Numbered from the stretch's first letter, positions 26,346 to 35,227 are shown. The stretch: 64,000 nt of DNA from Hoeflea_A sp963921345 (GCA_963921345.3 OZ001228.1:186001-250000); one strand, 5' to 3'. Notes: generated by a model from the sequence alone, not told the origin. Made by a program: numbers and translations.

Positions 26346-26817
26346 GTTGATCACTCCCTATACGCGTATTGTACCAGCATCTGTTAGTTATTGCCGGGGA
26401 GTCTTCCCTCTCCCGGGTGCAACCGAAACGGGAAATGTTGTTTCCCCACTCAGTCCTCTTTTTTCCCGAATTGTTGCACCAGAGGGAAACGTTATCGAAT
26501 TTAACTAATGCTGAAAAGTCCTTTTGTTTATTTCTTGTAAACTATGATTACTACGTTGCGGCCGTGTGGCTTGCGGCGCGCTGTAACTGGGCCATGACTG
26601 AGCAAAACTGGTAGTGGATTCTGTCAGATCAGGAGAGTACCAAAATATGTTGCGACTTAGCTATCGCTGTGCTGTCACAACTCGGGGCGACTGCGGCTGT
26701 GGTCCGTGGGTCCGCGCAGCGGAGTTGTTGCGACGAGGCTGATCGCCACCCTTGGATGTCCTGGTGAAGACCGCGGGCCGGTGCAGATCGATGCGGCACC
26801 GACTGAAAGGGAGCGGC
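26346..26817. other. 472-bp gene-poor, AT-richer intergenic region
   Basis: No supported gene. The region holds the long interrupted hairpin at 26404-26488 and a T-rich stretch at about 26518-26540. A plus-strand reading of 81 codons (26369-26614) exists but spans the hairpin, and its composition does not look coding. Confidence 0.5.
26404..26488. repeat. Long imperfect inverted repeat (possible structured RNA)
   Basis: Three paired blocks face each other in perfect register: TTCCCTCT (26404-26411) with AGAGGGAA (26481-26488), GGTGCAAC (26416-26423) with GTTGCACC (26473-26480), and CGGGAAA (26429-26435) with TTTCCCG (26462-26468). They give 23 base pairs broken by a 4-base bulge and a 5/4 internal loop. 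Inside the apex, GGGAAA/TTTCCC (26430-26446) can form an alternative small hairpin. It may be a structured RNA or a small palindromic repeat; no neighbouring gene explains it. Confidence 0.6.
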
Positions 26818-27066
26818 TCACCGGTCGGTGTCGCGAAACACACCCCTTCCACCGGCGATGCCGAAGGCGACTTCGCCGCGTCTCATGCCGATGTCGTGCA
26901 GTTCGTAGTTGGACATATCCACCAGCATCTCCCGTTTCCTGCGGGCCTGACGATCGGCCCGGGCCTGCGCGGAAATGGGGCTGAACCTGCTCCACACGGC
27001 GCGTATCATCGCCGCTGTCATGGCATGCGTCGGGTGCGGCATTCCCAGATCGGTCATCGTCGTCAT
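26818..27066 (-). CDS. DUF1127 (YjiS-like) small protein
   Basis: 82-aa protein whose C-terminal half carries the DUF1127 pattern (RRKREMLVDMSNYELHDIGM, then RRGEVAF). The start was placed at MTTMTDLGMP because GAGGAG lies eight bases before it. Alphaproteobacterial DUF1127 proteins are small, arginine-rich, and in a few cases bind RNA or influence phosphate and carbon metabolism. The arginine-rich middle (ARADRQARRKRE) fits that. It is monocistronic, with 175 bp to the sugar operon. Confidence 0.82.
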   Translation of the reverse strand: MTTMTDLGMPHPTHAMTAAMIRAVWSRFSPISAQARADRQARRKREMLVDMSNYELHDIGMRRGEVAFGIAGGRGVFRDTDR

Positions 27067-27241
27067 CGGATCAACTCCTCGGCCTTTGATCGGTGACGGA
27101 TCCGGCTTCCCGGCTGTCACCCTGTTCCCATGGCGACAACCTATGAGGCCGCTGTTTCACTTCGATTTCAGAAAAGAAGAAACTGTGTTTCAGTCGTGTT
27201 TCATTCGAACGGGACGGGGGGCCTGTGGTCGATGCCGCCCG

Positions 27242-28003
27242 TCAGGCGATCGCGCCGCCGTCGACGACCAGGTGCGTGCCGGTAATGAACGAAGCTTCAT
27301 CGGATGCCAGGAACAGAGCGGCGAAGGCGACTTCCCGTGGCGTTCCGATGCGTTTCAGCAGGCTTTCGTCTGCTGCCGCCGTGAGAAATTCGTCGCGGTC
27401 GGCGCCTTCGAACGCCATGTGTTTTTCAGTCGCAGGGGTGAAGATCGATCCCGGGCATACGCAATTGACGCGAATGCCGTCCGGCGCAAGATCCATTGCG
27501 AGGCACCGCGTCAACTGCAACAGCGCACCCTTCGAAGCGTTGTAGGGCACGAAGGCGGGGGCGGCGACGAGGCTGCTGACGGACGCCATGTTGACGACGG
27601 CGCCCGAGCCGGAAGCCTTGAGATGCGGTAACGCAAAACGCACGGCGTTTGCCGCTCCGACGACGTTGACACCCATGACGGTGTCCCAATCCGATGCGGA
27701 TACGTCTTCGACCCTGCCGAAAACAAAGGCGGCGGCATTGTTGACGACGATATCGATGCCGCCAAGCTCGGAGGCGGCTTCGTGGACGAGGTTCTGCATC
27801 GCGGTTTCGTCCGACACGTCGGTCGGTACGCAGTGCGCCCGACCACCCCGCTGCTCAATCCTGGCGACGGTCTCCCGCGCGCCCGCCTCGTCGATATCGC
27901 CGATGACGATGTGTGCGCCCTCGCTGGCAAACAGCTCGCAGATCGCACGGCCGATGCCCGACGCTCCGCCCGTTACCATCGCCCTTTTCGATTGAAGTCT
28001 CAT
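27242..28003 (-). CDS. Short-chain dehydrogenase/reductase (sugar-acid operon)
   Basis: 253-aa classical SDR using NAD(P)H. It has the cofactor motif VTGGASGIGRAI, NNAA in VVNNAAAF, catalytic Ser in NMASVSS and YNASK as the Tyr-x-x-x-Lys pair. It is the last gene of the operon and overlaps the isomerase gene by 4 bp. In the non-phosphorylating rhamnose/fucose pathways two SDRs act, one on the free sugar and one on the 2-keto-3-deoxy acid; this protein may be either. Substrate not determinable by eye. Confidence 0.88.
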   Translation of the reverse strand: MRLQSKRAMVTGGASGIGRAICELFASEGAHIVIGDIDEAGARETVARIEQRGGRAHCVPTDVSDETAMQNLVHEAASELGGIDIVVNNAAAFVFGRVEDVSASDWDTVMGVNVVGAANAVRFALPHLKASGSGAVVNMASVSSLVAAPAFVPYNASKGALLQLTRCLAMDLAPDGIRVNCVCPGSIFTPATEKHMAFEGADRDEFLTAAADESLLKRIGTPREVAFAALFLASDEASFITGTHLVVDGGAIA

Positions 28004-28848
28004 GGTCTTCTCCGTCGGTGTCCCTTCGCTCTGCGGCCGGCCCAGTAGCTTCGGACGCAGTCGCGCATCTTGACCGTCTCGGAGAGCACGTCTTCGAATT
28101 GCGCGTTCATGAAGGCATCGTGTTCGTATTCGATGCTCAAGAAGCCGCTGTAGCCGGTCTCCTGAAGCGCTCCGAAGAAGCTATTGAAGATCAAGGTACC
28201 GTCCTCCAGACGGGTCTGAAGCCGTCCCGGGCGCGCCTGGCGCAGATGGGCATGGCCGGCGTGCCGTGCCAGGGACTCGATTTCGGACTGACGATATCCA
28301 AGCAGCGTGAAATGCGACGGATCGAGCACCAACCCGAGTCCCGGAACCGATTGAACCAACGCCTCGGCCAACTCCGGCGAATCCAGGATCCCCTGTACAT
28401 GCGGTTCGACAAGAACCGCTATTCCCAGGTCCGACGCGGCATCGACCATCGGTCTCAGCGCCTCCACCGACGCCGCCAGCGCCTCGGACCGGCTCTGCCC
28501 CGGATTGACCATGCCGGGCAGTAGCATGACCGATGACGCGCCGACGGTGCGGGCGAACATCAGGGCCGAAGCGAGATCGGCGAGGTTTTGTGGATCGGGG
28601 GGTAGCGAGAGATTGCGTTCTTCCAGATCATCACCGAACAGGTGAAAGAGATTGGCTATGTCGACGGGCAGGTCTGCGGCAATCTCGCGGCCATAGCGTT
28701 CCGGCTCGGCAAGAAGCCTGGTTTTGTCCAGGGCGGGGCGGCCGAAATACCCGAGGTCGACAGCTTCGAATCCGAGCGTTTTCGCCAATCCGCCGACCTC
28801 ATGAAGCGCCAGTTCTGGAAACGACCAGCTTGCGACACTCAGCTTCAT
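28000..28848 (-). CDS. Sugar phosphate isomerase/epimerase (AP endonuclease 2 fold)
   Basis: 282-aa xylose-isomerase-like TIM barrel. Conserved elements include MKLSVASWSFPE at the start, the metal-binding Glu/His/Asp regions IAVLVEPHVQGI, LVLDPSHFTLLGY, HAGHAHLRQARP and the last Glu in FLSIEYEHD. The second of two adjacent ATG codons is used, with GGAGG five bases before it. It probably isomerises or epimerises a keto-sugar intermediate of the pathway encoded around it. It is between two SDR genes in the same transcript. Confidence 0.87.
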   Translation of the reverse strand: MKLSVASWSFPELALHEVGGLAKTLGFEAVDLGYFGRPALDKTRLLAEPERYGREIAADLPVDIANLFHLFGDDLEERNLSLPPDPQNLADLASALMFARTVGASSVMLLPGMVNPGQSRSEALAASVEALRPMVDAASDLGIAVLVEPHVQGILDSPELAEALVQSVPGLGLVLDPSHFTLLGYRQSEIESLARHAGHAHLRQARPGRLQTRLEDGTLIFNSFFGALQETGYSGFLSIEYEHDAFMNAQFEDVLSETVKMRDCVRSYWAGRRAKGHRRRRP

Positions 28849-28871
28849 CATCGCCTCCATTCAGACAAATT

Positions 28872-29618
28872 TCAGTAGGTCGCGCGACCGCCGGACAGAT
28901 CGAAAACGCCGGCCGTGGTGAAACTGTTTTCCTCAGACACCAGCCAGGCGATCATCGCCGCCGCTTCGTCGGCTCCGAGGAACCGGCCGCGGGGAATTTT
29001 CGAAAGCATATAGTCGATATGTTCGGACGACATTTGATCGAAAATCCGTGTGCGTACAGCCGCCGGCGTTACGCAATTGACGGCGATATTCAGATCGGCG
29101 AGTTCCTTGCCCAGAGATTTGGTCAGGCCGATGACGGCCGCCTTGGACGCGGAGTAGGCACCGGCGTTCGGATTTCCCTCCTTTCCGGCGACCGACGCGA
29201 TGTTGACGATGCGGCCGTAATCCTGTGCTCGCATGGTCGGAACCACCGCACGGTTGACGAAGAATGTTCCGGTCAGGTTGACGGCGACGATCTTCTGGAA
29301 CTCCTCGACAGGATAATCAGCGACGGGGGCGTTCGATCCGGCGATGCCAGCTGAATTGACGACGATATCGACTCTCCCGAAAGCATCCAGTGTCCGGGAA
29401 ATCGCCGCCTCGACGCTTGCCCAATTCGCGATATCGACGCCCAACGCGACAGCGGAATCATGCAGACCTGCAGCGGTCCGCTCGGCGAGTGTCCGATCGA
29501 TGTCCCAGATGGCGACCCGCGCGCCGCCGGCGGTCAATCGCCGCGCAACCGCGTGACCGATTCCCTGGGCTCCGCCGGTGACGATGGCAGTTCGATGGCT
29601 GAAATCCACTGTGTTCAT
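28872..29618 (-). CDS. Short-chain dehydrogenase, 2-keto-3-deoxy-sugar-acid dehydrogenase-like
   Basis: 248-aa classical SDR with VTGGAQGIGHAV, NSAG, catalytic Ser in IASVAG and YSASK. The C-terminus EENSFTTAGVFDLSGGRATY is the kind of ending seen in SDRs of L-fucose/L-rhamnose-type non-phosphorylating pathways. It follows the rhamnonate-dehydratase-like gene by 57 bp and precedes the isomerase by 23 bp. Oxidation of the dehydratase product (2-keto-3-deoxy-L-rhamnonate or similar) is the simplest inference. Confidence 0.87.
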   Translation of the reverse strand: MNTVDFSHRTAIVTGGAQGIGHAVARRLTAGGARVAIWDIDRTLAERTAAGLHDSAVALGVDIANWASVEAAISRTLDAFGRVDIVVNSAGIAGSNAPVADYPVEEFQKIVAVNLTGTFFVNRAVVPTMRAQDYGRIVNIASVAGKEGNPNAGAYSASKAAVIGLTKSLGKELADLNIAVNCVTPAAVRTRIFDQMSSEHIDYMLSKIPRGRFLGADEAAAMIAWLVSEENSFTTAGVFDLSGGRATY

Positions 29619-29675
29619 CCTTTTCCGGGTGATGGAGCGGAGTCGGCGGACACCGCGGGAACGGCGTTCCGGCGT

Positions 29676-30968
29676 CTATCCACTTCTGTCGTAGGGGCGC
29701 ACGAGATTGAGAGCGACTTTGTTGAGTTCCAGTCCGAAACCCGGGGCGGAAGGCAATTCGACATAGCCGTTCTCGGGCAAAGGTTCGTTTGCGAACAGAA
29801 CGCCGAAATTGGGTTCGATCCGGTCTGCCTTCTCGCTCATCATCATGAATTCTGCTAGTTCGACGTGATCGAAAGCCATCGCCATGTAATAGCCGTAGAC
29901 GCCGCAGCCATGAGGAACGAGGTCGACGGATCGGGCGCGGGCAAGCGCTGCCACTCTGGCAAATTCGGTCGGGCCGCCCATCCACATGACGTCGGGCTGG
30001 AGCAGGTCGACCCCGGTGTCGATCAGCTGTTGGAAACCAAACTGGGAGTATTCGTGCTCGCCGGTCGCCAGTTTCAGGGCGCAGCCGCGGCTTTCGAGTT
30101 TGCGAGCGAGGTTCCGGTGGCCGGCATAGTCGTCGGGCATCAACGGTTCCTCCATCCACAGCACGTTGTGGGCCTCCAGACCGGCAGCCAGTTCGGCTGC
30201 GTAGTCGACATCAAGCGCCATGTAGCAGTCCACCATGAGCGGAAAGTCGGGGCCGACCTTTTCCCTCCAGTCTCGAAAGAATGCGACGTTCAAGGCGAGG
30301 CCCTCGGGGCCCGAACTCGGCCCGTAGGGCAGTGGCAGTTTGGCTCCGTGAAAACCCAATTGCCGGGCCAGATCGGGGCGCGACGTGGTTGCGTAGACGG
30401 GCACGCGCTGTTTGGTGCGGCCTCCCATCAGATTGTAGACCGGCTCGTTCAGCGATTTGCCCATCAGGTCCCACAGAGCGATGTCGATGGCGCTGATCGC
30501 GTGCATGGCCAGTCCCTTGCGGCCGTAGTGGACCGAAGCGCGCCACATCTGATCCCAAATGTGGGTTCGGTCGCGCACATTCTGGCCCTCGACGAACAGC
30601 GACAGGTGCCTTTCGATCAAAAAGGCGGCCGCCTCGCCTCCGGTGCTGACGCCGAGGCCCACGAGCCCCGCTTCGTCTTCCACCTCGACGACCACTGTCG
30701 GCACATTGGCCAAACCCCATGAGTTGCGCGATCCCGCATATTTGGGAAACGGCGACATCGGCGTTGCGATCGGCGGGTGGCTCGTCTCGTGGTTCCAGCC
30801 GCCGTCCGGGTCGGCGCGCCCCATGATCCAGTGCGTTTCGGAGGTGTCGTGGACGTCGCTTGCGCCGTATTCGCTGGCGCGAGTCACGAAGGCACGGACT
30901 TCTCTGATGACCGGCAAACCCGTGGTCGGCAACACTTCGTCGGCCGTCGTTACGCGATTGAGAAACAT
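29676..30968 (-). CDS. Enolase-superfamily sugar acid dehydratase, L-rhamnonate dehydratase-like
   Basis: 430-aa mandelate racemase/muconate lactonising enzyme family member. The N-terminal lid has WIMGRADPDGGWNHETSH, typical of L-rhamnonate dehydratases. Mg2+ ligands follow: Asp in LMVDCYMALD, Glu in WMEEPLMPDD and Glu in KLATGEHEYS. The general-base His is in LVPHGCGVYG. The start at MFLNRVTT is supported by GGAAGGTGAC. It should dehydrate a 6-deoxy or other aldonate to the 2-keto-3-deoxy acid. L-lyxonate or L-mannonate are alternative substrates within the subgroup. It lies between the ABC permease and an SDR. Confidence 0.88.
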   Translation of the reverse strand: MFLNRVTTADEVLPTTGLPVIREVRAFVTRASEYGASDVHDTSETHWIMGRADPDGGWNHETSHPPIATPMSPFPKYAGSRNSWGLANVPTVVVEVEDEAGLVGLGVSTGGEAAAFLIERHLSLFVEGQNVRDRTHIWDQMWRASVHYGRKGLAMHAISAIDIALWDLMGKSLNEPVYNLMGGRTKQRVPVYATTSRPDLARQLGFHGAKLPLPYGPSSGPEGLALNVAFFRDWREKVGPDFPLMVDCYMALDVDYAAELAAGLEAHNVLWMEEPLMPDDYAGHRNLARKLESRGCALKLATGEHEYSQFGFQQLIDTGVDLLQPDVMWMGGPTEFARVAALARARSVDLVPHGCGVYGYYMAMAFDHVELAEFMMMSEKADRIEPNFGVLFANEPLPENGYVELPSAPGFGLELNKVALNLVRPYDRSG

Positions 30969-31039
30969 GTCACCTTCCTGCGGGTCTGTTCGTTCGGCGG
31001 ATAAAGGCGGCCGCCTCGCGGCCAACGGGATTGCGCGAG

Positions 31040-32017
31040 TCAGGAGTCGTCGATTTTTCCGCTGCGCATCTCGTCATACAAAACGGCAGCAAGCAGGATT
31101 GCGCCCTTGACGACCTGCTGCCAGAAGGACGGTACCTGAGCCAGCGTCAGGCCGTTGTTGATCATGAACAACAGCACCAGGCCGACGGCGGTTCCGACTA
31201 TGGTCCCGCGGCCGCCGGAGAGGCTGGCGCCCCCGAGGATGACGGCGGTGATCACGTCGAGTTCGAACCCCATCGCAGCGGCCGGGCGGGCGTTTCCGGT
31301 GCGTGCGGCCAACACAAGGCCGGCGATGGCGGCGGTCGCGCCGCAGGTAATGTAGATGATCAACCGCCAGCGGTTGGTGTCGACGCCCGCCAGCCGTGCC
31401 GCGCGGGCGTTCGAGCCGATGGCGTAGATGTAGCGCCCGAAGGTGGTGCGCGGCATGATCACCACGAAGAACAGATAGATGGCCAGCAAGATCAGGACGA
31501 TGAACGGAATGCCGGCCAGCTTGCCGGTTCCCAGTTTCAGCCAGGTCGGATTGGAAATGACGATTTCCCGACCGTCGGAAATGACGAATGCGAGGCCGCG
31601 GATGATTGCCAGCGTGGCCAACGTGGTGATCAGCGGGTTGACGCGGAAATAGCTGATGATTGTGCCGTTGGTGGCACCGATCCCGACACCCAGGCCGATG
31701 GCGCAGGCAAATGCCAACGCAATCGGAAAGCCGGCATCGAGCAAATAGGCGGCCAGCATGCCCGACGCCGCCATGGTCGAGCCGATCGACAGGTCGAATC
31801 CGCCGGCGATGATGACGATGGTTTCACCAGCCGCGGCGATGCCGACCACGACGAGCGCCTTGGCAATGTTCAGGAGATTCGCCGACGTCAGGAAATAGGG
31901 TGAGGCGAATGACAGAAACAGGAACACCACGACCAGGGCCGCGATCAGGCCCGGATTGACGGAAGTCGGACCATTGTTCGAAAGGACGCGCCTGAGCGCC
32001 TTTACAGGGCCCATCAA
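31040..32017 (-). CDS. Ribose-type sugar ABC transporter permease (RbsC-like)
   Basis: 325-aa inner-membrane permease of the BPD_transp_2 family, with eight to ten hydrophobic segments and the conserved GGFDLSIGSTMAASGMLAA and GGASLSGGRGTIVGTAVG loops that contact the ATPase. Its start overlaps the ATPase stop by 4 bp. One permease gene is typical since the protein homodimerises. It imports the sugar or sugar acid used by the downstream enzymes. Confidence 0.92.
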   Translation of the reverse strand: MMGPVKALRRVLSNNGPTSVNPGLIAALVVVFLFLSFASPYFLTSANLLNIAKALVVVGIAAAGETIVIIAGGFDLSIGSTMAASGMLAAYLLDAGFPIALAFACAIGLGVGIGATNGTIISYFRVNPLITTLATLAIIRGLAFVISDGREIVISNPTWLKLGTGKLAGIPFIVLILLAIYLFFVVIMPRTTFGRYIYAIGSNARAARLAGVDTNRWRLIIYITCGATAAIAGLVLAARTGNARPAAAMGFELDVITAVILGGASLSGGRGTIVGTAVGLVLLFMINNGLTLAQVPSFWQQVVKGAILLAAVLYDEMRSGKIDDS

Positions 32018-32838
32018 TGGATCTCTCCCTGATCCAGCATGTCGCCGGTCATGAGTTCGGTCATCAGCGCCATGGCGTCCGCCGCAGAATGCTCGCTCGG
32101 CAGCATCTGGCCGGCAACCCGGCCGCTGCGGATCACCACCACCCGGTCGCAGACATGCAGGATGTCGGTGAAGCGGTGGCTGACAAGCAGGATCGATACT
32201 CCGCGAGCCTTGAGCTCGTCGATCATCTCCAACAGTTTGCGGATCTTCTCGGTCGAGAGCGCCGCCGTCGGTTCGTCCATCAACAGGGCTTGCGGCTTGA
32301 ACTGGAGTGCCCGAGCGACGGCAACCATCTGGCGTTCGCCGCCGGACAATCCGCCGACTTCGCGCTCGACGTCGATGTCGAGCCCGAGATTGGTCACGTC
32401 TCGCTTGGCGGCCGCAGCCATGCGCGAGCGGTCAAGCACCCTGAACGGCCCGACGCGGCGTTTCAGTTCCCGTCCCAGAAAAATGTTCGCCGCGACATCC
32501 AGATCCTCGCAAAGCGCCAGGTCCTGGTAGATCATCTCGATGCCGCTGCTGCGGGCATCGAGCGGGCTGTTGAACGCGACCCTTTCGCCGAGAAAACGCA
32601 TCTCGCCGTCGGTCGGCCGGTAGACGCCGGACAGGACCTTGACCAGAGTCGACTTCCCCGCGCCGTTGTCGCCGATGATCCCGACCGCTTCGGACGCGCC
32701 GATCGTGAGGTCGACGCCGTCCAGGGCCGAATGCGAACCGAATTTCTTGGTGATTCCATTGAGTTCGATCAGCGGCAAACGGGAGCCACTGTCGACTCCC
32801 TCATCCGTTCGCCCGGAGCTACTCGGCGGGATAGACAT
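32014..32838 (-). CDS. Sugar ABC transporter ATPase, single-domain (FrcA-like)
   Basis: 274-aa ATPase with Walker A GDNGAGKST, signature LSGGERQMVAVARAL, Walker B LLMDEPTAALS and switch His in LLVSHRF. Unlike RbsA/XylG it has only one nucleotide-binding domain, as in FrcA-type rhizobial importers, so it must homodimerise. The ATG giving MSIPPSSSG lies inside the 3' end of the binding-protein gene (20-bp overlap); an in-frame ATG 12 bp upstream is also possible. Part of the seven-gene minus-strand operon. Confidence 0.9.
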   Translation of the reverse strand: MSIPPSSSGRTDEGVDSGSRLPLIELNGITKKFGSHSALDGVDLTIGASEAVGIIGDNGAGKSTLVKVLSGVYRPTDGEMRFLGERVAFNSPLDARSSGIEMIYQDLALCEDLDVAANIFLGRELKRRVGPFRVLDRSRMAAAAKRDVTNLGLDIDVEREVGGLSGGERQMVAVARALQFKPQALLMDEPTAALSTEKIRKLLEMIDELKARGVSILLVSHRFTDILHVCDRVVVIRSGRVAGQMLPSEHSAADAMALMTELMTGDMLDQGEIH

Positions 32839-33955
32839 CGTTGATTCCATGTTCGCCAAGGAACCAGTGCTCAAGATGCACTTCCTGCGGGACCGGTTTG
32901 CCCTCCATTACGTCCAAGGCGATCGACACCGCATAATCCGGATATTTTTCGGGGAAATAGGCAACGCAGCCGAGGAAGTTGTTGTCCCGCGGCGGGATGC
33001 GCGTTGCTGCAACTCCGATCTCGTCGCAGCCGATTCCCACTGCAACTCCCTCCCTGCCGCTTTGGGCCAGCGCGTTGGCGATGCCGACACTGCGGGCATC
33101 ATCGATGGTCGTTGCCAGAACAAAACCCGCTGCGGGGTGGGCGGTCAGCCAGTCGGTGGCCTTGGCCAGCGCCTGATCGGTCGTGCCGGCATCGATGAGT
33201 TCATCATGGATGCGGTCTGCGGGCAAGGCGCCGCAAACCGTCTGGACGCCGTCCGCAAAGCCGGACAAGCGTTCGTTCGCCGCCGCGCCCTCGGCCGGAT
33301 TGATGCCGACGAGGATGGAGACGTCGTCACACCGACCCAGCGACTTCGCGTGCTCTCCGGCTGCCTTGCCGCCGATCAGGCCGCTTGCGTAGTTGTCTGC
33401 GCCCAGAAAAATCGCGTTCGGATGAACGACATCGATGCTCACCACCGGAATGCCGGCTTCGTTGAACAGATTCATCACCCCCGGGGCCGCGCCTGACTGC
33501 CAATTCGATTCGATGACGAAATCCGGCGTTTGCTGGACGATCAATTCGGCGCAGGAGATAGCCTTCTCGGCCTTGTATTCGTTGTCGCAATAGACGACTT
33601 CGAACCCGAGTTCATCCGCCAGTTCGTAGAGCCGCTTGTTGATCGCGTAGGAGAAGGGAATGGCCGCCCAACCTTCGGCGAAGCCGATCTTTTTGCCATT
33701 CGGCAGCGGCTTCAGATCGACGGCATAGGCGCCTGACGCGTCGCCGCTGACTTCGGAAAAGGCATGGCTGTCGAAATCATATTTCCAAAGCCGCCGTTCT
33801 TCCGGCAGCAGGGCTCCGGCGATGCCTCCTGCGGGTCTCGGTTCGAACGCCGATGCGTCGTCCGCGAACGCGCCGGCCGGTGCCAGCGTGCTGGCCAGCA
33901 GGATCCCAATTGCCGTGCCAAATCCGCCGATTTGGTGTGATGTTAAGCTTAACAT
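32819..33955 (-). CDS. Periplasmic sugar-binding protein, first gene of the sugar-acid operon
   Basis: 378-aa type-1 periplasmic binding protein. A Sec signal covers about residues 1-30 (GGFGTAIGILLASTLAPAGAF). The mature part has two-domain signatures such as PNGKKIGFAEGWAAIPFS, SIDVVHPNAIFLGADN and DIGVAATR-like end regions. The first codons (MLSL) are made by one of the two 16-bp palindromes that I take to be LacI-family operators, so repressor binding would cover the start codon. The start is the ATG inside that palindrome, chosen because a signal peptide follows immediately; longer readings lack one. Confidence 0.9.
   Translation of the reverse strand: MLSLTSHQIGGFGTAIGILLASTLAPAGAFADDASAFEPRPAGGIAGALLPEERRLWKYDFDSHAFSEVSGDASGAYAVDLKPLPNGKKIGFAEGWAAIPFSYAINKRLYELADELGFEVVYCDNEYKAEKAISCAELIVQQTPDFVIESNWQSGAAPGVMNLFNEAGIPVVSIDVVHPNAIFLGADNYASGLIGGKAAGEHAKSLGRCDDVSILVGINPAEGAAANERLSGFADGVQTVCGALPADRIHDELIDAGTTDQALAKATDWLTAHPAAGFVLATTIDDARSVGIANALAQSGREGVAVGIGCDEIGVAATRIPPRDNNFLGCVAYFPEKYPDYAVSIALDVMEGKPVPQEVHLEHWFLGEHGINDVYPAE
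33940..33955. promoter_or_regulatory. Operator O1, palindrome ATGTTAAGCTTAACAT
   Basis: Perfect 16-bp palindrome overlapping the first codons of the binding-protein gene. An identical copy is at 34075-34090, 135 bp away centre to centre, near 13 helical turns. LacI-family proteins bind palindromes of this size; the divergent LacI gene starts at 34144. Two exact copies between divergent genes make an operator role very likely. Confidence 0.8.
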
Positions 33956-34074
33956 TGTCTTGCCTCCCATTAGCTCGACTTGGATAAGATCGCGTTGAGT
34001 AGCCTCGATGGTGGTTGTGCTGTGAATGCAGTCTAATGACGTGCCCGGCGCGGATTGTTCCCGCATGCCCTTTG

Positions 34075-34090
34075 ATGTTAAGCTTAACAT
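34075..34090. promoter_or_regulatory. Operator O2, palindrome ATGTTAAGCTTAACAT
   Basis: Second exact copy of the palindrome, 54 bp ahead of the LacI-type gene and 120 bp upstream of the sugar operon. It could serve autoregulation and, with O1, repression by a DNA loop. Confidence 0.8.
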
Positions 34091-34143
34091 AACGGCTCGC
34101 AATTGCAATAGCGGTCGCGGCGAACAGTATTCGGAGGACGTGA

Positions 34144-35193
34144 ATGAAGCGGCAGCAGGGCAAGCCCGCGAGCAGACCAAACCTGGGCGACGTCGCGAAA
34201 CGCGCCGGCGTTTCGGCGATGACGGTTTCGCGTGCCCTGAGCCAGCCGCAGAAGGTCGCGCCCGAAACGCTGGATTTGGTTCGCAAGGCCGTCGACGACC
34301 TCGGGTACCTGCCCAATCTTGCGGCCGAGACGCTGCGATACAATCAGAGCCGCGTGATCGTGGCCATGGTGCCGACGATCAATCACTCGATTTTCAGCGA
34401 TACGATCCAGGGGATTTCGGACGTGCTCGATCAGGCCGGCTATCAGCTGCTGCTCGGGAACTCCGGGTACGAGCCCGAGCGCGAGGAACGGCTGGTCAAA
34501 ACCCTCCTCGGACACAGACCCGATGGGGTTATCCTGACCGGCACGCTGCATACTGCGGCTGCCAAGAAATACCTGGTTTCCGCCGCCGTCCCGGTGGTCG
34601 AAATGTGGGATATCGATCCCGACCGGATGGACATGGCGGTTGGTTTCGACAACGTCAAAGTCGGCTACGAAATTGCCATGCATCTCATCGACAAGGGCTA
34701 CCGGCAGCTGGGATATGTTTCGACGACCAGCGAACACGAAGCGCGTGAAAAGCGTGCCCGGCTTCGCAGTCAAGGCATCCTGCAGGCTATCTCCGACGCC
34801 GGTTTGCCCGCACCCGTGCGCGTCAGTGTACCGGATCCGCTTGATATCGACGCCTGCGGCGTGATCGCCGCAGATTTCGTGGCTTCGCAGCCAGGCATCG
34901 ATGCCGCGGTTTGCGCCAACGAGATCATCGGAATCGGTGCGCTGGTCGAACTGCAGAAACGCGGCTGGAAGGTGCCCGACGAAATCGGGATCGCTGGTAT
35001 CGGCGACGCCAACTTCACGGCGCTCGTGCAGCCCGGTCTGACGACCGTTCATTTCCCCGGCTACGAAATCGGGCGACGCGCGGCCGAACTTATCCTGTCG
35101 AGATTGTCCGGCACATCCGACAGAAGCGATTGCGTCGATATCGGTTTCGAAGTGGTCGAAAGAGGCAGCACGAAATCACGGAGGCCGACGTGA
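34144..35193 (+). CDS. LacI-family transcriptional regulator
   Basis: 349-aa LacI/GalR-type repressor. The DNA-binding domain (residues 13-60) has LGDVAKRAGVSAMTVSRALS and a hinge helix NLAAETLRYN. The ligand domain follows with VAMVPTINHSIFSDTIQGI and GFDNVKVGYEIAMHLIDKGY. The ATG has GGAGG eight bases upstream. It is divergent from the sugar-acid operon and is flanked by two identical palindromes, so it most likely represses that operon and itself until a sugar or sugar-acid inducer is present. No other target is evident in the window. Confidence 0.93.
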   Translation: MKRQQGKPASRPNLGDVAKRAGVSAMTVSRALSQPQKVAPETLDLVRKAVDDLGYLPNLAAETLRYNQSRVIVAMVPTINHSIFSDTIQGISDVLDQAGYQLLLGNSGYEPEREERLVKTLLGHRPDGVILTGTLHTAAAKKYLVSAAVPVVEMWDIDPDRMDMAVGFDNVKVGYEIAMHLIDKGYRQLGYVSTTSEHEAREKRARLRSQGILQAISDAGLPAPVRVSVPDPLDIDACGVIAADFVASQPGIDAAVCANEIIGIGALVELQKRGWKVPDEIGIAGIGDANFTALVQPGLTTVHFPGYEIGRRAAELILSRLSGTSDRSDCVDIGFEVVERGSTKSRRPT

Positions 35194-35227
35194 GACAGTC
35201 GAACTCAAACGGCCAGAATATTCCGGA

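Noticed and set aside
26369..26614. 81-codon plus-strand reading in the gene-poor region
   Set aside because: It crosses the long hairpin, starts just behind the divergent cysteine-rich gene without a ribosome site and shows no protein-like pattern.
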